Part shown: piece by piece, positions 1 through 8,443 of the stretch
Layout of the letters: every line of letters starts with the position of its first letter
How positions within the stretch are numbered: position 1 is the stretch's first letter
The notes under the pieces: generated by a model
What the model was told of the DNA's origin: nothing
The model's input: the letters and a program-made list of their open reading frames with translations, nothing else
The model's database searches: none
Source of the DNA: Massilia sp. 9096
GTDB taxonomy: Bacteria; Pseudomonadota; Gammaproteobacteria; Burkholderiales; Burkholderiaceae_D
Direction: 5' to 3'
Length of the DNA stretch: 64,000 bases
Assembly: GCF_000745265.1 (NCBI RefSeq)
Contig: NZ_JQNN01000001.1
Span: 3,348,001 to 3,412,000 of the forward strand
Translations under genes and position numbers: made by a program

Positions 1-1
1 C

Positions 2-583
2 ATGTACCCGAACCCATCCAACCTGGTCCTGTTCGAGAGTAACCACGACATGCCGCGCCTGTTCAGCGTGGTGAACGACGATGTCGACCGCTACAAGATG
101 GACCTGGTGTTCGTGATGACGATGCCGCGCATCCCGCAGTTCTATTCGGGCGACGAACTCCTGATGCCGAGCGACGTCAAGGTCCGCAACGACAACAGCT
201 ACCGCGAAGACTTCCCGGGCGGCTGGGCCGGCGACCGCGTCAACGCCTTCACCGGCGCCGGCTTGAATGCACGCCAGCGCGACGCCCAGGAATTCGTGCG
301 CCGCCTGGTCAACTGGCGCAAGACCAGCACCGTGGTCCAGCAGGGCAAGCTGATGCACTACGGCCCGGAGCACAATACCTATGTCTACTTCCGTTATGAT
401 GGCGCGAAGAAGGTGATGGTCGCCCTCAACGCCAACGACAAGGAAACCGTGCTGGATGCGGCGCGCTTCCGCGAGATGCTGTCCGGCGTGGCCTCCGGCA
501 CCGACGTCCTGACCGGGAAGACTTTCGACCTGCGCAAGGAAATCCGCCTGCCGGCCAAGTCGGCGCTCATCCTCGACCTCTGA
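2..583 (+). CDS. GH13 alpha-amylase family enzyme, SusA/neopullulanase-like, C-terminal part
   Basis: This is the 3' end of a glycoside hydrolase family 13 gene whose start lies outside the window. The visible 193 residues begin in the catalytic barrel. FESNHDMPRL carries the conserved NHD of the last catalytic region, followed by IPQFYSGDELLM, and a DFPGGWAGDRVNAF stretch typical of SusA-like neopullulanases and cyclomaltodextrinases. The last ~90 residues form the C-terminal beta domain (KLMHYGPEHNTYVYFRY onward). Enzymes of this type cleave alpha-1,4 links in maltodextrins, cyclodextrins or pullulan. The next gene, a secreted glycosidase, starts 11 nt after the stop, so the two are probably co-transcribed. 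The first in-frame ATG at base 2 is internal, not the true start. The family is well supported; the exact substrate is inferred. Confidence 0.85.
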   Translation: MYPNPSNLVLFESNHDMPRLFSVVNDDVDRYKMDLVFVMTMPRIPQFYSGDELLMPSDVKVRNDNSYREDFPGGWAGDRVNAFTGAGLNARQRDAQEFVRRLVNWRKTSTVVQQGKLMHYGPEHNTYVYFRYDGAKKVMVALNANDKETVLDAARFREMLSGVASGTDVLTGKTFDLRKEIRLPAKSALILDL

Positions 584-594
584 ACTCATTTCAT

Positions 595-3564
595 ATGACC
601 ATGAAGCCGTCCAGCATCGCCCTTGCCTGTTCCCTGCTCGTCCAGTCGGCCGGCGTCCTCGCAGCGACCGGCACGCCGGCCGCGCTGGCCGCCGCGCCGC
701 TGCGCTACGACATCTACGTGCGCGGCGCCTTCAACGGCTGGGGCACCGACAACGTCATGGTCTACAAGGGCGAAGGCGTGTACGAGACCGACATCCTGGT
801 CAGTCCCGGCAACCACGCATTCAAGATCGGCAGCAAGGACTGGACGGCCGAATGGGTCGCCAACCCCTCGTCCAGCGTCACGGTGGCGCCGGGCACGGTC
901 TACCCGCTCGACACCCACCCGGGTCCCGAGGACTACCTGTTCGCCAAACAGACCGAGACCTACCGCTTCCGCGTCGACGCGGCCAACCCGGCCAAGCCGC
1001 TGCTGAGCGTGACGCGTGTGGCCACGCCGCCCGCCGCCGCGGCAGGCGATCCGCACGCCGGCGCCGCGGCCAACGCCAGCTTGCGCTTTGCGACCTGGGA
1101 CGGCAAGCAGGAAAGCGCGCGCTTCTCCAGCAAGAATCCGCAGGCGAACCTGCGCACCTACGTGCAGTCGACCACGATGCAGCTGCGCGACCCGGGTCCG
1201 CAATTCGTCAGCTACACCGAGGAAGCCGGCCTGCCGACCCTGCGCAGCGGGAACCTGGCCTTCGATGCGCTGTTCGCGCTGGCCGGCCGCGAGATGAAGC
1301 AGGACTCTGTCAAGGAAATCCGCGACGGGAACTACAACGGCAACGCGCCGATCCCGTGCGACTGCTTCGAGACCGGCGAAAAATGGCATTACGTCTGGAC
1401 GCGCGACCTGTCATACGCCGCCGACCTGGGCCTGGCCATGCTCGACCCCCAGCGCGTGCGCAATTCGCTGATGTTCAAGCTGTCCGGCTTCCGTCCAGGC
1501 GTCGTCAAGGCGCCGCAGGTCGCGGGCACCGCGGATGGCTTCCAGATCGTGCAGGACACCGGCAGCGGCGGCAGCTGGCCGGTCAGCACCGACCGCATCA
1601 CCTGGGCCTTCGCCGCCGAGGACGTGCTGCAAGCCCTGCCCCCGGACCAGCGTCCAGCCTTCGCCGCGGCCGCGCTCAAGGCCCTGTCGAACACCATCGA
1701 GAACGACCGCCTGGCGGCCTTCGACAAGGCCACCGGCCTGTACACCGGCGAGGAATCCTTCCTCGACTGGCGCGACCAGAGCTACGCCAGGTGGATCCCG
1801 GACGACCTGTCTTCCCTGGCCAGTTCGAAGGCGCTGTCGACCAACGTCGGCCACTACAAGGCCTTGAGCCTGGCGGCGCAACTGGCGCGCGAACAGGGCG
1901 ATGAAACGAATCGCGAGCGCGCCGAGCGCTACGCCGGCTGGGCGCGCGAGCTCAAGCAATCGATCAACGCGCGCCTGTGGCTGCAGGACGCCGGCATGTA
2001 CAGCAGCTTGACCGCCCCGCACTTCGACGGCGCGCCGATGCACAAGTTCGACTGGCTCGGCCAGTCGCTGGCGATCGTCACCGGCGTCGCCGATGGCGAG
2101 CGCGCCAGGCGCATCCTGGCCAGCTATCCGCACGGCCCGATGGGCGCACCGGTGATCTGGCCGCAGCAGCCGGACCTGCCGGTCTACCACAACCGCGCGA
2201 TGTGGCCGTTCGTCACGGCCTACGGCTTGCGCGCGGCCGCGCAGGCGGGCAACGTCAGCGTCGCCGATGCCGCCTACGACACGCTGGTGCGCGGCGCCGC
2301 GCTGAACCTGTCGAACATGGAAAACCTGGAGTGGCTGTCCGGCCAGCCGCTGCTGCTCGACCAGGCCCACCCTAACCTGATCGGACCGGTGATCAGCTCG
2401 CGCCGCCAGCTGTGGTCGGTGGGCGCCTACCTCGGCATGGTGATCCGCGACCTGTTCGGCGTGTCGACCACGGGCCAGGGCATCGCCCTGCATCCCTTCG
2501 TCACCGCCAAGCTGAGGAACGGCCTGCTCACCGATAGCGAGCGCATCGAGCTGCGCGGCCTGCGCCTGCAAGGCCGCCAGCTGGACGTCGCCATGCGCCT
2601 GCCCGCGCGCGCGCGCGGCGACGAGAACGGTTATTACGCGGTCGAACGCATCAGCGTCGACGGCAAGCCGGCCGGCGACGCGCTGCGCTGGGACCAGCTC
2701 AAGTCCGGCAGCCGCATCGAGATCGTGCTGGGCGCGCTGCAGGCCGGCGACCAGGCCATCCACCGCGTCGGCGCCGATCCCTACCAGCAAACCCCGGCCG
2801 TGTTCGGGCCGCGCGAGCCGCGTATCACCGCCCTCGCGCGCGCCGGCGCGGGCAACGTCGTGAGCTTCGTCGCCTCCGACCAGAACGGCATGGCGCCGGG
2901 GCGCATCGGCTACAACGTCTACCGCGACGGCCAGCTGGCCGCGGCCAACGTCGCGCCCGGCGCCTGGACCGACCGCAGCGGTGCGGCCACCAGCTGCTAC
3001 GCGGTCGAGGCGCAGTACCTGGACTCGGGCAACCGCAGCCACCACAGCGTGCCGCGCTGCGCCGACGAGGGCGTCGGCCTGTCGGTGATGGACAAGCGCG
3101 TGCAGGCCAGCGTGCCGGTGGCCGGGCCGAATGCGCGCTTTGCCGAGCCGCACCTGGCCGACTGGGGCAAGCCGCAGGACCAATTCACGGTGTCGGACCT
3201 GCGCGTGCCGCAGGCGGGCGACTACGCGGTCCAGGTGCGCTACCACAACGGCGCCAACCAGGTGAACCTGGGCATCAGCGGTGGCGTAAAATGGCTGGCT
3301 GTAACGGATGAATCCGGCGCCATCGTCGCCCAGGGCGTCATTCAGCTGCCGCACGCGCGCATCGACAACGCGAATACGCCGACCGTGTATTCGACCCCGC
3401 TGGCGGCGCGCCTGGCGCCGAACCTGCGCTACCGCCTGCAGCTGAGCGACTTCTACAACATGAGCTACCTGCAGAGCAACAGCACCTTCAGTGCGGCCGG
3501 CGGCGTCGACGGACCATCCAACCGATTCGACATCTACGGCGTACGCCTGCTGCGCGTGCGCTGA
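595..3564 (+). CDS. secreted six-hairpin glycosidase with N-terminal carbohydrate-binding-like module
   Basis: The 989-residue protein begins with a signal peptide (hydrophobic IALACSLLVQSAGVLA). Next is an Ig-like module of the type found beside pullulanases and amylases (VRGAFNGWGTDN near residue 45, then a GNHAFKIGSKDW strand). The central ~450 residues look like an (alpha/alpha)6 six-hairpin glycosidase: WHYVWTRDLSYAADLG, GGSWPVSTDRITWAF, SFLDWRD, and a late NRAMWPFVTAYGLRAA helix. The C-terminal third is beta-rich and contains a fibronectin-like stretch. I cannot assign a GH family or catalytic acids with certainty; GH15, GH63 and glycogen-debranching folds share this shape. Its position between a SusA-like enzyme and an esterase suggests action on starch-derived glucans outside the cytoplasm. 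Either ATG (595 or 601) is possible; neither has a strong ribosome-binding site. Confidence 0.7.
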   Translation: MTMKPSSIALACSLLVQSAGVLAATGTPAALAAAPLRYDIYVRGAFNGWGTDNVMVYKGEGVYETDILVSPGNHAFKIGSKDWTAEWVANPSSSVTVAPGTVYPLDTHPGPEDYLFAKQTETYRFRVDAANPAKPLLSVTRVATPPAAAAGDPHAGAAANASLRFATWDGKQESARFSSKNPQANLRTYVQSTTMQLRDPGPQFVSYTEEAGLPTLRSGNLAFDALFALAGREMKQDSVKEIRDGNYNGNAPIPCDCFETGEKWHYVWTRDLSYAADLGLAMLDPQRVRNSLMFKLSGFRPGVVKAPQVAGTADGFQIVQDTGSGGSWPVSTDRITWAFAAEDVLQALPPDQRPAFAAAALKALSNTIENDRLAAFDKATGLYTGEESFLDWRDQSYARWIPDDLSSLASSKALSTNVGHYKALSLAAQLAREQGDETNRERAERYAGWARELKQSINARLWLQDAGMYSSLTAPHFDGAPMHKFDWLGQSLAIVTGVADGERARRILASYPHGPMGAPVIWPQQPDLPVYHNRAMWPFVTAYGLRAAAQAGNVSVADAAYDTLVRGAALNLSNMENLEWLSGQPLLLDQAHPNLIGPVISSRRQLWSVGAYLGMVIRDLFGVSTTGQGIALHPFVTAKLRNGLLTDSERIELRGLRLQGRQLDVAMRLPARARGDENGYYAVERISVDGKPAGDALRWDQLKSGSRIEIVLGALQAGDQAIHRVGADPYQQTPAVFGPREPRITALARAGAGNVVSFVASDQNGMAPGRIGYNVYRDGQLAAANVAPGAWTDRSGAATSCYAVEAQYLDSGNRSHHSVPRCADEGVGLSVMDKRVQASVPVAGPNARFAEPHLADWGKPQDQFTVSDLRVPQAGDYAVQVRYHNGANQVNLGISGGVKWLAVTDESGAIVAQGVIQLPHARIDNANTPTVYSTPLAARLAPNLRYRLQLSDFYNMSYLQSNSTFSAAGGVDGPSNRFDIYGVRLLRVR

Positions 3565-3585
3565 GCCCAACAGGCAGGAGAAGCA

Positions 3586-4680
3586 ATGAAGCTGTTCGAG
3601 AAAGGCGCGGCGCTGATGGGCGCCACGCTGGCGCTGGCGCTGGCGTATGCGCCGGCCCAGGCGACCACGGTGCGCGTGCACTACCCCGCCGGCCAGGAAG
3701 GCATCCAGGTCCGCGCCGACAAGGGTCCGATGAACTGGGACAGCGGCGCCCCCGCCGCGCCGGTCGCCGGCGCGCCCGACCTCTATACCTACACCTGGCC
3801 CGACGCGCTCGGCCCGGTTGCGATGAAGCCGACGCTGGGCGCGGACAAGGTCTCGATCGGGGGCGTGTACAAGATCGCCGCCGGCGCCACGCTCGACATC
3901 TACCCCTTCTTCGGCGCACCGTTCGGCAAGGTCAGCGTGGTCAAGGACGTCGATTCGCCCCAGCTGCACAACAAGCGCGCGCTGCGCATCTACCTGCCGC
4001 CCAGCTACGCCGAGAACCCGGCCAAGCGCTACCCGGTGCTGTACATGCACGACGGCCAGAACCTGTTCGATGCCCGCACCGCATCCTACGGCGTCGAATG
4101 GGGCGTGGCCAAGGCCGTCAACCGGCTAGTGGCGACCGGCGTGATGGACGAGGTGATCGTGGTCGGCATCGACAACACGCCGGACCGCATCCCCGAGTAC
4201 ACGCCCTGCTGCGATCCCAAATACGGCGGCGGCAAGCTGGACGCCTACGCGCGCTTCGTGACCGACACCGTCAAGCCCTACGTCGACCGCAACTACCGCA
4301 CCCTGAGCGACAAGGACCACACGGCGATCATGGGCTCGTCGCTGGGCGGCATCGCCTCGGTCGTGATCGCCGAGCGCTACCCGAACCTGTTCTCCAAGGC
4401 CGGCGCCATGTCGGGTTCGTTCTGGTGGAACGGCGGCGCCCTGGTCAGCGGTGTGCCTGCGCACTTGCCGGTCAGGTTCTACCTGGACGCCGGCACCGAG
4501 GACGACGGCCTGGACGACACCGTCAAGATGCGCGACGCCATGCTGGCCAAGGGCTGGCGCAACGGCGTCGACCTGGTGTTCCATAAAGCCGAGGGCGGAC
4601 GCCACAACGAAGCCTCGTGGGCGGCCCGGGTGGACAAGCCCTTGACCTGGTTCTTCCCGTGGGGGAGCACGGTTCAGTAG
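3586..4680 (+). CDS. secreted alpha/beta-hydrolase esterase (Fes/esterase D type) with starch-module-like N-terminus
   Basis: This 364-residue protein has a signal peptide (residues 1-26, ending APAQA) and an AGGAGA ribosome-binding site. Residues ~28-115 form a small beta module rich in aromatic and glycine residues (GPMNWDSG, LYTYTWPD), resembling starch-binding or CBM-like domains. From ~120 it is a PF00756-type esterase: VLYMHDGQNLFD, the nucleophile elbow GSSLGG (Ser252), a DAGTED acid-containing turn and the catalytic His in GGRHNEASW. Relatives hydrolyse ester bonds of sugars or siderophores; some act on acyl groups of polysaccharides. It lies 21 nt after the glycosidase and is probably the last gene of the operon. 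Its last 7 nt overlap the convergent acetyltransferase gene. Confidence 0.8.
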   Translation: MKLFEKGAALMGATLALALAYAPAQATTVRVHYPAGQEGIQVRADKGPMNWDSGAPAAPVAGAPDLYTYTWPDALGPVAMKPTLGADKVSIGGVYKIAAGATLDIYPFFGAPFGKVSVVKDVDSPQLHNKRALRIYLPPSYAENPAKRYPVLYMHDGQNLFDARTASYGVEWGVAKAVNRLVATGVMDEVIVVGIDNTPDRIPEYTPCCDPKYGGGKLDAYARFVTDTVKPYVDRNYRTLSDKDHTAIMGSSLGGIASVVIAERYPNLFSKAGAMSGSFWWNGGALVSGVPAHLPVRFYLDAGTEDDGLDDTVKMRDAMLAKGWRNGVDLVFHKAEGGRHNEASWAARVDKPLTWFFPWGSTVQ

Positions 4681-5189
4681 GCGCCGACCTCGATGCTGTA
4701 CAAATTGCTGCCCGCATCTTCCGGCGTGAGGTGCGTGAAATGCTCGAACCGCATGCCCAGCTTGAGCAGCAGCCGGTTCGAGGCGATGTTGTTGGGCGAG
4801 GTGATCGCCAGCACGCGCCGCAGGCCCAGCGCCGGCGCATAGGCCAGCACGCCCCGCGCCGCTTCCAGCGCATAGCCCTGCTGGCGTCCGGCCGGCAGGA
4901 AGGCGTAGCCGATGTCGACGCCGTCGAGCGTCGAGCGCTTGATCAGGCCGCACATGCCGATCGGCCTGCCCTCGTCTTTCAGCTCGACCACGTAGAGTGA
5001 ATGGCCGCGCTGCACCTGCATCGCGATCGGACCGTCGCGCACCGACTCGCGCGCCTGCTCGAGCGTGCGAATGCCGCGATCGCCGATGTGCTCGATGAAC
5101 GCCGGGTCGTTCACCAGTGTGTGATAGAAGGTGGCGTCGTCAAGCGTGACGGTGCGCAGGCGCAGGCGTTCGGTGGCGAGGATGTCCAA
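4674..5189 (-). CDS. GNAT family N-acetyltransferase (RimJ/RimL type)
   Basis: The 171 residues cover a full GNAT domain. LATERLRLRTVTLDDA is the usual RimJ/RimL opening, IGMCGLIKRSTLDGVDIGYAF spans the core strands, GRQQGYALEAARGVLAYA is the acetyl-CoA-binding motif A, and SNRLLLKLGMRF is motif B. It transfers an acetyl group from acetyl-CoA to an amine; members modify ribosomal-protein N-termini, antibiotics or small molecules, and the substrate here is unknown. It starts 4 nt after the stop of a second GNAT gene, so the pair is an operon. Its 3' end overlaps the convergent esterase gene by 7 nt. Confidence 0.88.
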   Translation of the reverse strand: MDILATERLRLRTVTLDDATFYHTLVNDPAFIEHIGDRGIRTLEQARESVRDGPIAMQVQRGHSLYVVELKDEGRPIGMCGLIKRSTLDGVDIGYAFLPAGRQQGYALEAARGVLAYAPALGLRRVLAITSPNNIASNRLLLKLGMRFEHFTHLTPEDAGSNLYSIEVGAY

Positions 5190-5193
5190 GGCG

Positions 5194-5763
5194 TCAGTCG
5201 TCTTCTTCCGGGGCCGGTTCCGGCAGGGGCCAGCGCGCCGGATCGTCCAGCAGCCGGTACATCACATAGGCGTCGACGTAGCCCAGGCGCCGGTGGCGGT
5301 AGGCCTTGGGCAAGGTGCCGACGATCGCAAAACCAAGCCGCTTCCACAGGTGGATCGCGACCTCGTTGGTGCTGACCACATAATTGAACTGCATCGCCAG
5401 GTAACCGAGGCGGCGCGCTTCGCCGATGCTGTGCTCGCCGAGCATGTGCCCGATGCCTACCCCCTGGGCATACGGGCTGACCATGTAGGAGGCGTTGGCG
5501 ACGTGGGCGCCGCGCCCGACCTGGTTCGGCTGCAGCTTGCACATCCCGAGCACCCGTTCGCGGCCGCGCCGGTCATGCGGCGCCAGTGTCTGCACCGCGA
5601 CGAAAGTACTGGCCCGCGGCGCGAACCAGTAATCGTAACCTTCTTCGCGGCTGATGCCGGGCTCGAAGGCGTAGGTCTCGCCCTCGGCGACGTGGGTGTG
5701 GAAGATGTCCCACATGGCGTTGAAATCGGCTTCGGTAGCGGAACGAATCAGAAGATCTTTCAC
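5194..5763 (-). CDS. GNAT family N-acetyltransferase
   Basis: A second GNAT protein (189 residues from the chosen start), not closely similar to its neighbour. IRSATEADFNAMWDIFH opens the domain, YMVSPYAQGVGIGHMLGEH is the CoA-binding loop, and NEVAIHLWKRLGFAIVGTLPKAY is the conserved C-terminal half. I chose the GTG at 5763 (VKDLLIRSATEADF) because the domain starts immediately after it. An ATG at 5808 would add 15 residues unlike a GNAT N-terminus. The acidic tail (PEPAPEEDD) ends 4 nt before the next acetyltransferase. The substrate is unknown. Confidence 0.82.
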   Translation of the reverse strand: MKDLLIRSATEADFNAMWDIFHTHVAEGETYAFEPGISREEGYDYWFAPRASTFVAVQTLAPHDRRGRERVLGMCKLQPNQVGRGAHVANASYMVSPYAQGVGIGHMLGEHSIGEARRLGYLAMQFNYVVSTNEVAIHLWKRLGFAIVGTLPKAYRHRRLGYVDAYVMYRLLDDPARWPLPEPAPEEDD

Positions 5764-5909
5764 GGCAAGCCTGCCCCGAGACGTAACGAAAGCGCAAGAT
5801 TTTAACACCGCACGTCGGCCGCACGGCTCGCGTTGTGTGGCGTTGGTAACGGAAAATTTCTTGTCAATAAAGACAGGAAAGAAGCCGTGCCAATCGGCAT
5901 GTTTGAACG

Positions 5910-7193
5910 CTAGTCCAGCGACCGTCCCAGCCTGAAGTCGACCGTGCCCGGCCGTCCCGGCAGATGCAGCGTCGCGCGCGCTGGCGGGGCTTCGCTGACG
6001 ATCTGCCCGCGCCGCAGCACCAGGCGGCGCGCGGCGCGCAGGCGGATCGCCTCGACCGGGTCGCCGGCATCAAACAGCACCAGGTCGGCGTTGCAGCCCG
6101 GTTCGATGCCGTAGCCTTGCAGGCCAAGGATGCGCGCCGGCGTGCTGGTGACGGCCTCGAAGCATTGGCGCATGCCGGCCTGGCTGGTCATCTGCGCGAC
6201 GTGCAGGCCCATGTGCGCCACTTCCAGCATGTCGCCCGAACCCATGCCGTACCACGGGTCCATCACGCAATCGTGGCCGAAGGCGACCGGCACCCCCGCC
6301 GCCAGCAGTTCCGGCACGCGCGTCATGCCGCGCCGCTTGGGGTAGGTGTCGTGGCGGCCCTGCAGCGTGATGTTGATCAAGGGGTTGGCGATCGCCGCCA
6401 CGCCCGACTCGGCGATCAGGGGCAGCAGCTTGCTCACGTAATAATTGTCCATCGAGTGCATCGAGGTCAGGTGCGAGCCGGTGACGCGTCCCTGCAGCCC
6501 GAGACGCAGCGTCTCGGCCGCCAGCGTCTCGATGTGGCGCGACAGCGGGTCGTCGCTTTCGTCGCAATGCATGTCGACCATCAGGCCCTGCTCCGCCGCG
6601 TATTCGCACAGCAGGCGCACCGACTCGGCGCCTTGCGCCATGGTGCGTTCGAAGTGCGGGATGCCGCCGACCACGTCGACGCCCATCGCGATCGCGCGCT
6701 TGAGGTTGTCGAAAGCGCCGGCGCTCCTGAGCAGGCCGTCCTGCGGAAACGCGACCAGCTGCAGGTCGAGATAGGGCGCGACCCGGCGCTTGACCTCGAG
6801 CAGCGCCTCGACCGCCAGCAGGCGCTGGTCGCACACGTCGACGTGGGTGCGGATCGCCAGCAGACCGCGCGCCACGGCCCAGTCGCAGTATTGCAACGCC
6901 CGCTCGATCAGCGCTTCCTGCGCCAGCTGCGGTTTCAGCTCGCCCCACAAGGCGATGCCTTCGAGCAGCGTGCCGGACTGGTTCACGCGCGGCAGGCCGT
7001 AGCTGAGCGTGGCGTCCATGTGGAAGTGGGCGTCGACCAAGGGCGTGCTGACCAGGTCGCCGCCGGCGTCGATCTCGCGCGCGCCGCGTGCCGCCAGCTG
7101 CGGGCCGACGGCCGCGATGGTGGCGCCGTCGATGGCGATGTCGACGTGGCGGCGGCCGTCAGCCAGCGTGGCGTTGCGAATGACGAGGTCCAT
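5910..7193 (-). CDS. cytosine-deaminase-like amidohydrolase
   Basis: A cytoplasmic zinc/iron amidohydrolase of 427 residues, close to CodA in length and motifs. It shows the HxH metal pair (DAHFHMD, residues ~56-58), DMHCDESDD with the third His, TGSHLTSMHSMD, and the catalytic Asp in AFGHDCVMDPW. CodA-type enzymes deaminate cytosine to uracil; relatives act on creatinine, isoguanine or N-isopropylammelide, so the substrate is inferred. The start at 7193 has an AGGAGA ribosome-binding site. An upstream in-frame ATG at 7220 lacks one. It is transcribed divergently from the phasin gene across ~200 nt. Confidence 0.82.
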   Translation of the reverse strand: MDLVIRNATLADGRRHVDIAIDGATIAAVGPQLAARGAREIDAGGDLVSTPLVDAHFHMDATLSYGLPRVNQSGTLLEGIALWGELKPQLAQEALIERALQYCDWAVARGLLAIRTHVDVCDQRLLAVEALLEVKRRVAPYLDLQLVAFPQDGLLRSAGAFDNLKRAIAMGVDVVGGIPHFERTMAQGAESVRLLCEYAAEQGLMVDMHCDESDDPLSRHIETLAAETLRLGLQGRVTGSHLTSMHSMDNYYVSKLLPLIAESGVAAIANPLINITLQGRHDTYPKRRGMTRVPELLAAGVPVAFGHDCVMDPWYGMGSGDMLEVAHMGLHVAQMTSQAGMRQCFEAVTSTPARILGLQGYGIEPGCNADLVLFDAGDPVEAIRLRAARRLVLRRGQIVSEAPPARATLHLPGRPGTVDFRLGRSLD

Positions 7194-7390
7194 GGCATCT
7201 CCTGGGTTGATTACGGACATTGTAACTAGATTAACGAATTGTCGAAGTTGTCAATGACACGGATCAAACATCTATGCTGCAGCGCAAAGTTTCCTTGTAA
7301 AAACAACATAGAATTCGCTTTCCATCGGTCAGGAACACCTTTACACTAGTCTTATTGCAGTGCGTCATAACCGAACGACAAGGAAATCCG

Positions 7391-8326
7391 ATGACCTCAT
7401 TTCCCGACCAGTTTTCCGCCGTCCGCCAGTCTCAATGGGAAGCCCAGCTCGACATGTTCCGCCAGCTGAGCACCCGCGCGCTGGACAATACCGAGCAGCT
7501 GATTGCGCTTAACATGCGTGTTTCGCGCGCATCGATGGAACAGGCTGCCGGCGCCGTCAAACAAATGCTCGACATGCGCGATCCGCGCGACCTGCTCGCC
7601 GCCGGCTCGAGCGCCCAGGACCAGTGGCAGCAGCTGTTCTCCTACGGACGCGAACTGCTCGGCATCGCCACCGGCATGCGCGGCACCTGGACCACGCTGC
7701 CGCCTGCCCTGCCGTTCGTGCCGACGCCGGTCCTGCCGGCGCTGTCGTCCGCATCGCCGGCGCTGCGCCTGATTCCGGCGCCGCTTCCCGATGCGCCGGC
7801 CGCGCCTTCGCTGACGGCCGAGCAGGCGTCGATCGCCGCGGCTGACGCCGCCACCGTGATCGGCGAGATCGAAGCGGCGGCCGTCGACATCGGCGGCGCC
7901 GTGCTCGAGTCCACGCTGGACGGCGAGGCCGACGTCGCGCCGTCCAGCGAAGCCGAGGCGCCGGCTGCGTTCGAAACCGCCGCCGCCGTCCCGGAAGAGA
8001 CGCCGGCAGATGTGCCGGCTCAAGCCCCGGCCGAGCCCGACAACCCAGTCGAGCCCGACAGCCCGGCCGACGCCGCGCTGGCCTTCGCCGACGCCGCCAG
8101 CGACACCGCGATCGCCGACGACGTGCCGCCGCTCGAAGCCACGCCGCTGGCCCAGGCCCTGAACGAAGTCGCGCCGAAACCGGCCGGCGTCGAGCACCCG
8201 ATCGTCTCGACGGTGCCGCTGGAAGCCGCCGCCGGCGCCTTCGAACTGCCGGCCGTCGCGCCGGTCGAGCACACCGCGCCGCCGGCGCAGCCGACCCGGC
8301 CGCCGCGCACGGCACGCAAGCGATAA
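7391..8326 (+). CDS. phasin family protein (PHA granule-associated)
   Basis: The first ~110 residues are a phasin domain: amphipathic helices such as QWEAQLDMFRQLSTRALDN and SMEQAAGAVKQMLDMRDPRDL, then QDQWQQLFSYGRELLGIA. Phasins coat polyhydroxyalkanoate granules and control their number and size. Residues ~115-311 form a long, low-complexity Ala/Pro/Glu tail with no fold I recognise, ending in a basic RPPRTARKR patch. That tail could interact with nucleic acid or other granule proteins. The ATG at 7391 follows AAGGAAAT and begins the domain directly. A rho-independent terminator follows at 8381, so the gene is probably monocistronic. Confidence 0.85.
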   Translation: MTSFPDQFSAVRQSQWEAQLDMFRQLSTRALDNTEQLIALNMRVSRASMEQAAGAVKQMLDMRDPRDLLAAGSSAQDQWQQLFSYGRELLGIATGMRGTWTTLPPALPFVPTPVLPALSSASPALRLIPAPLPDAPAAPSLTAEQASIAAADAATVIGEIEAAAVDIGGAVLESTLDGEADVAPSSEAEAPAAFETAAAVPEETPADVPAQAPAEPDNPVEPDSPADAALAFADAASDTAIADDVPPLEATPLAQALNEVAPKPAGVEHPIVSTVPLEAAAGAFELPAVAPVEHTAPPAQPTRPPRTARKR

Positions 8327-8380
8327 GGGAACGGCCAAGCGAACTGCGGCCTTCGGGCACTGGTGCTAGAATGTTCAACA

Positions 8381-8406
8381 GCGGGCTGCGGCCCGCTTTT
8401 CTTTTT
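8381..8406 (+). terminator. rho-independent terminator after phasin gene
   Basis: A perfect 6-bp G/C stem (GCGGGC / GCCCGC) with a TGCG loop is followed by a ttttcttttt tract. It lies 55 nt after the phasin stop and 38 nt before the ABC transporter start. Confidence 0.85.
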
Positions 8407-8443
8407 CCGCTTTTGGTTTTAGTGCCGAGAACAGGACAGTTCG

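Noticed and set aside
1411..4050. 879-codon open frame on the minus strand
   Set aside because: It mirrors the glycosidase and esterase genes, has no start signal or recognisable domain, and is rich in Arg/Gly/His as GC-rich shadow frames are.
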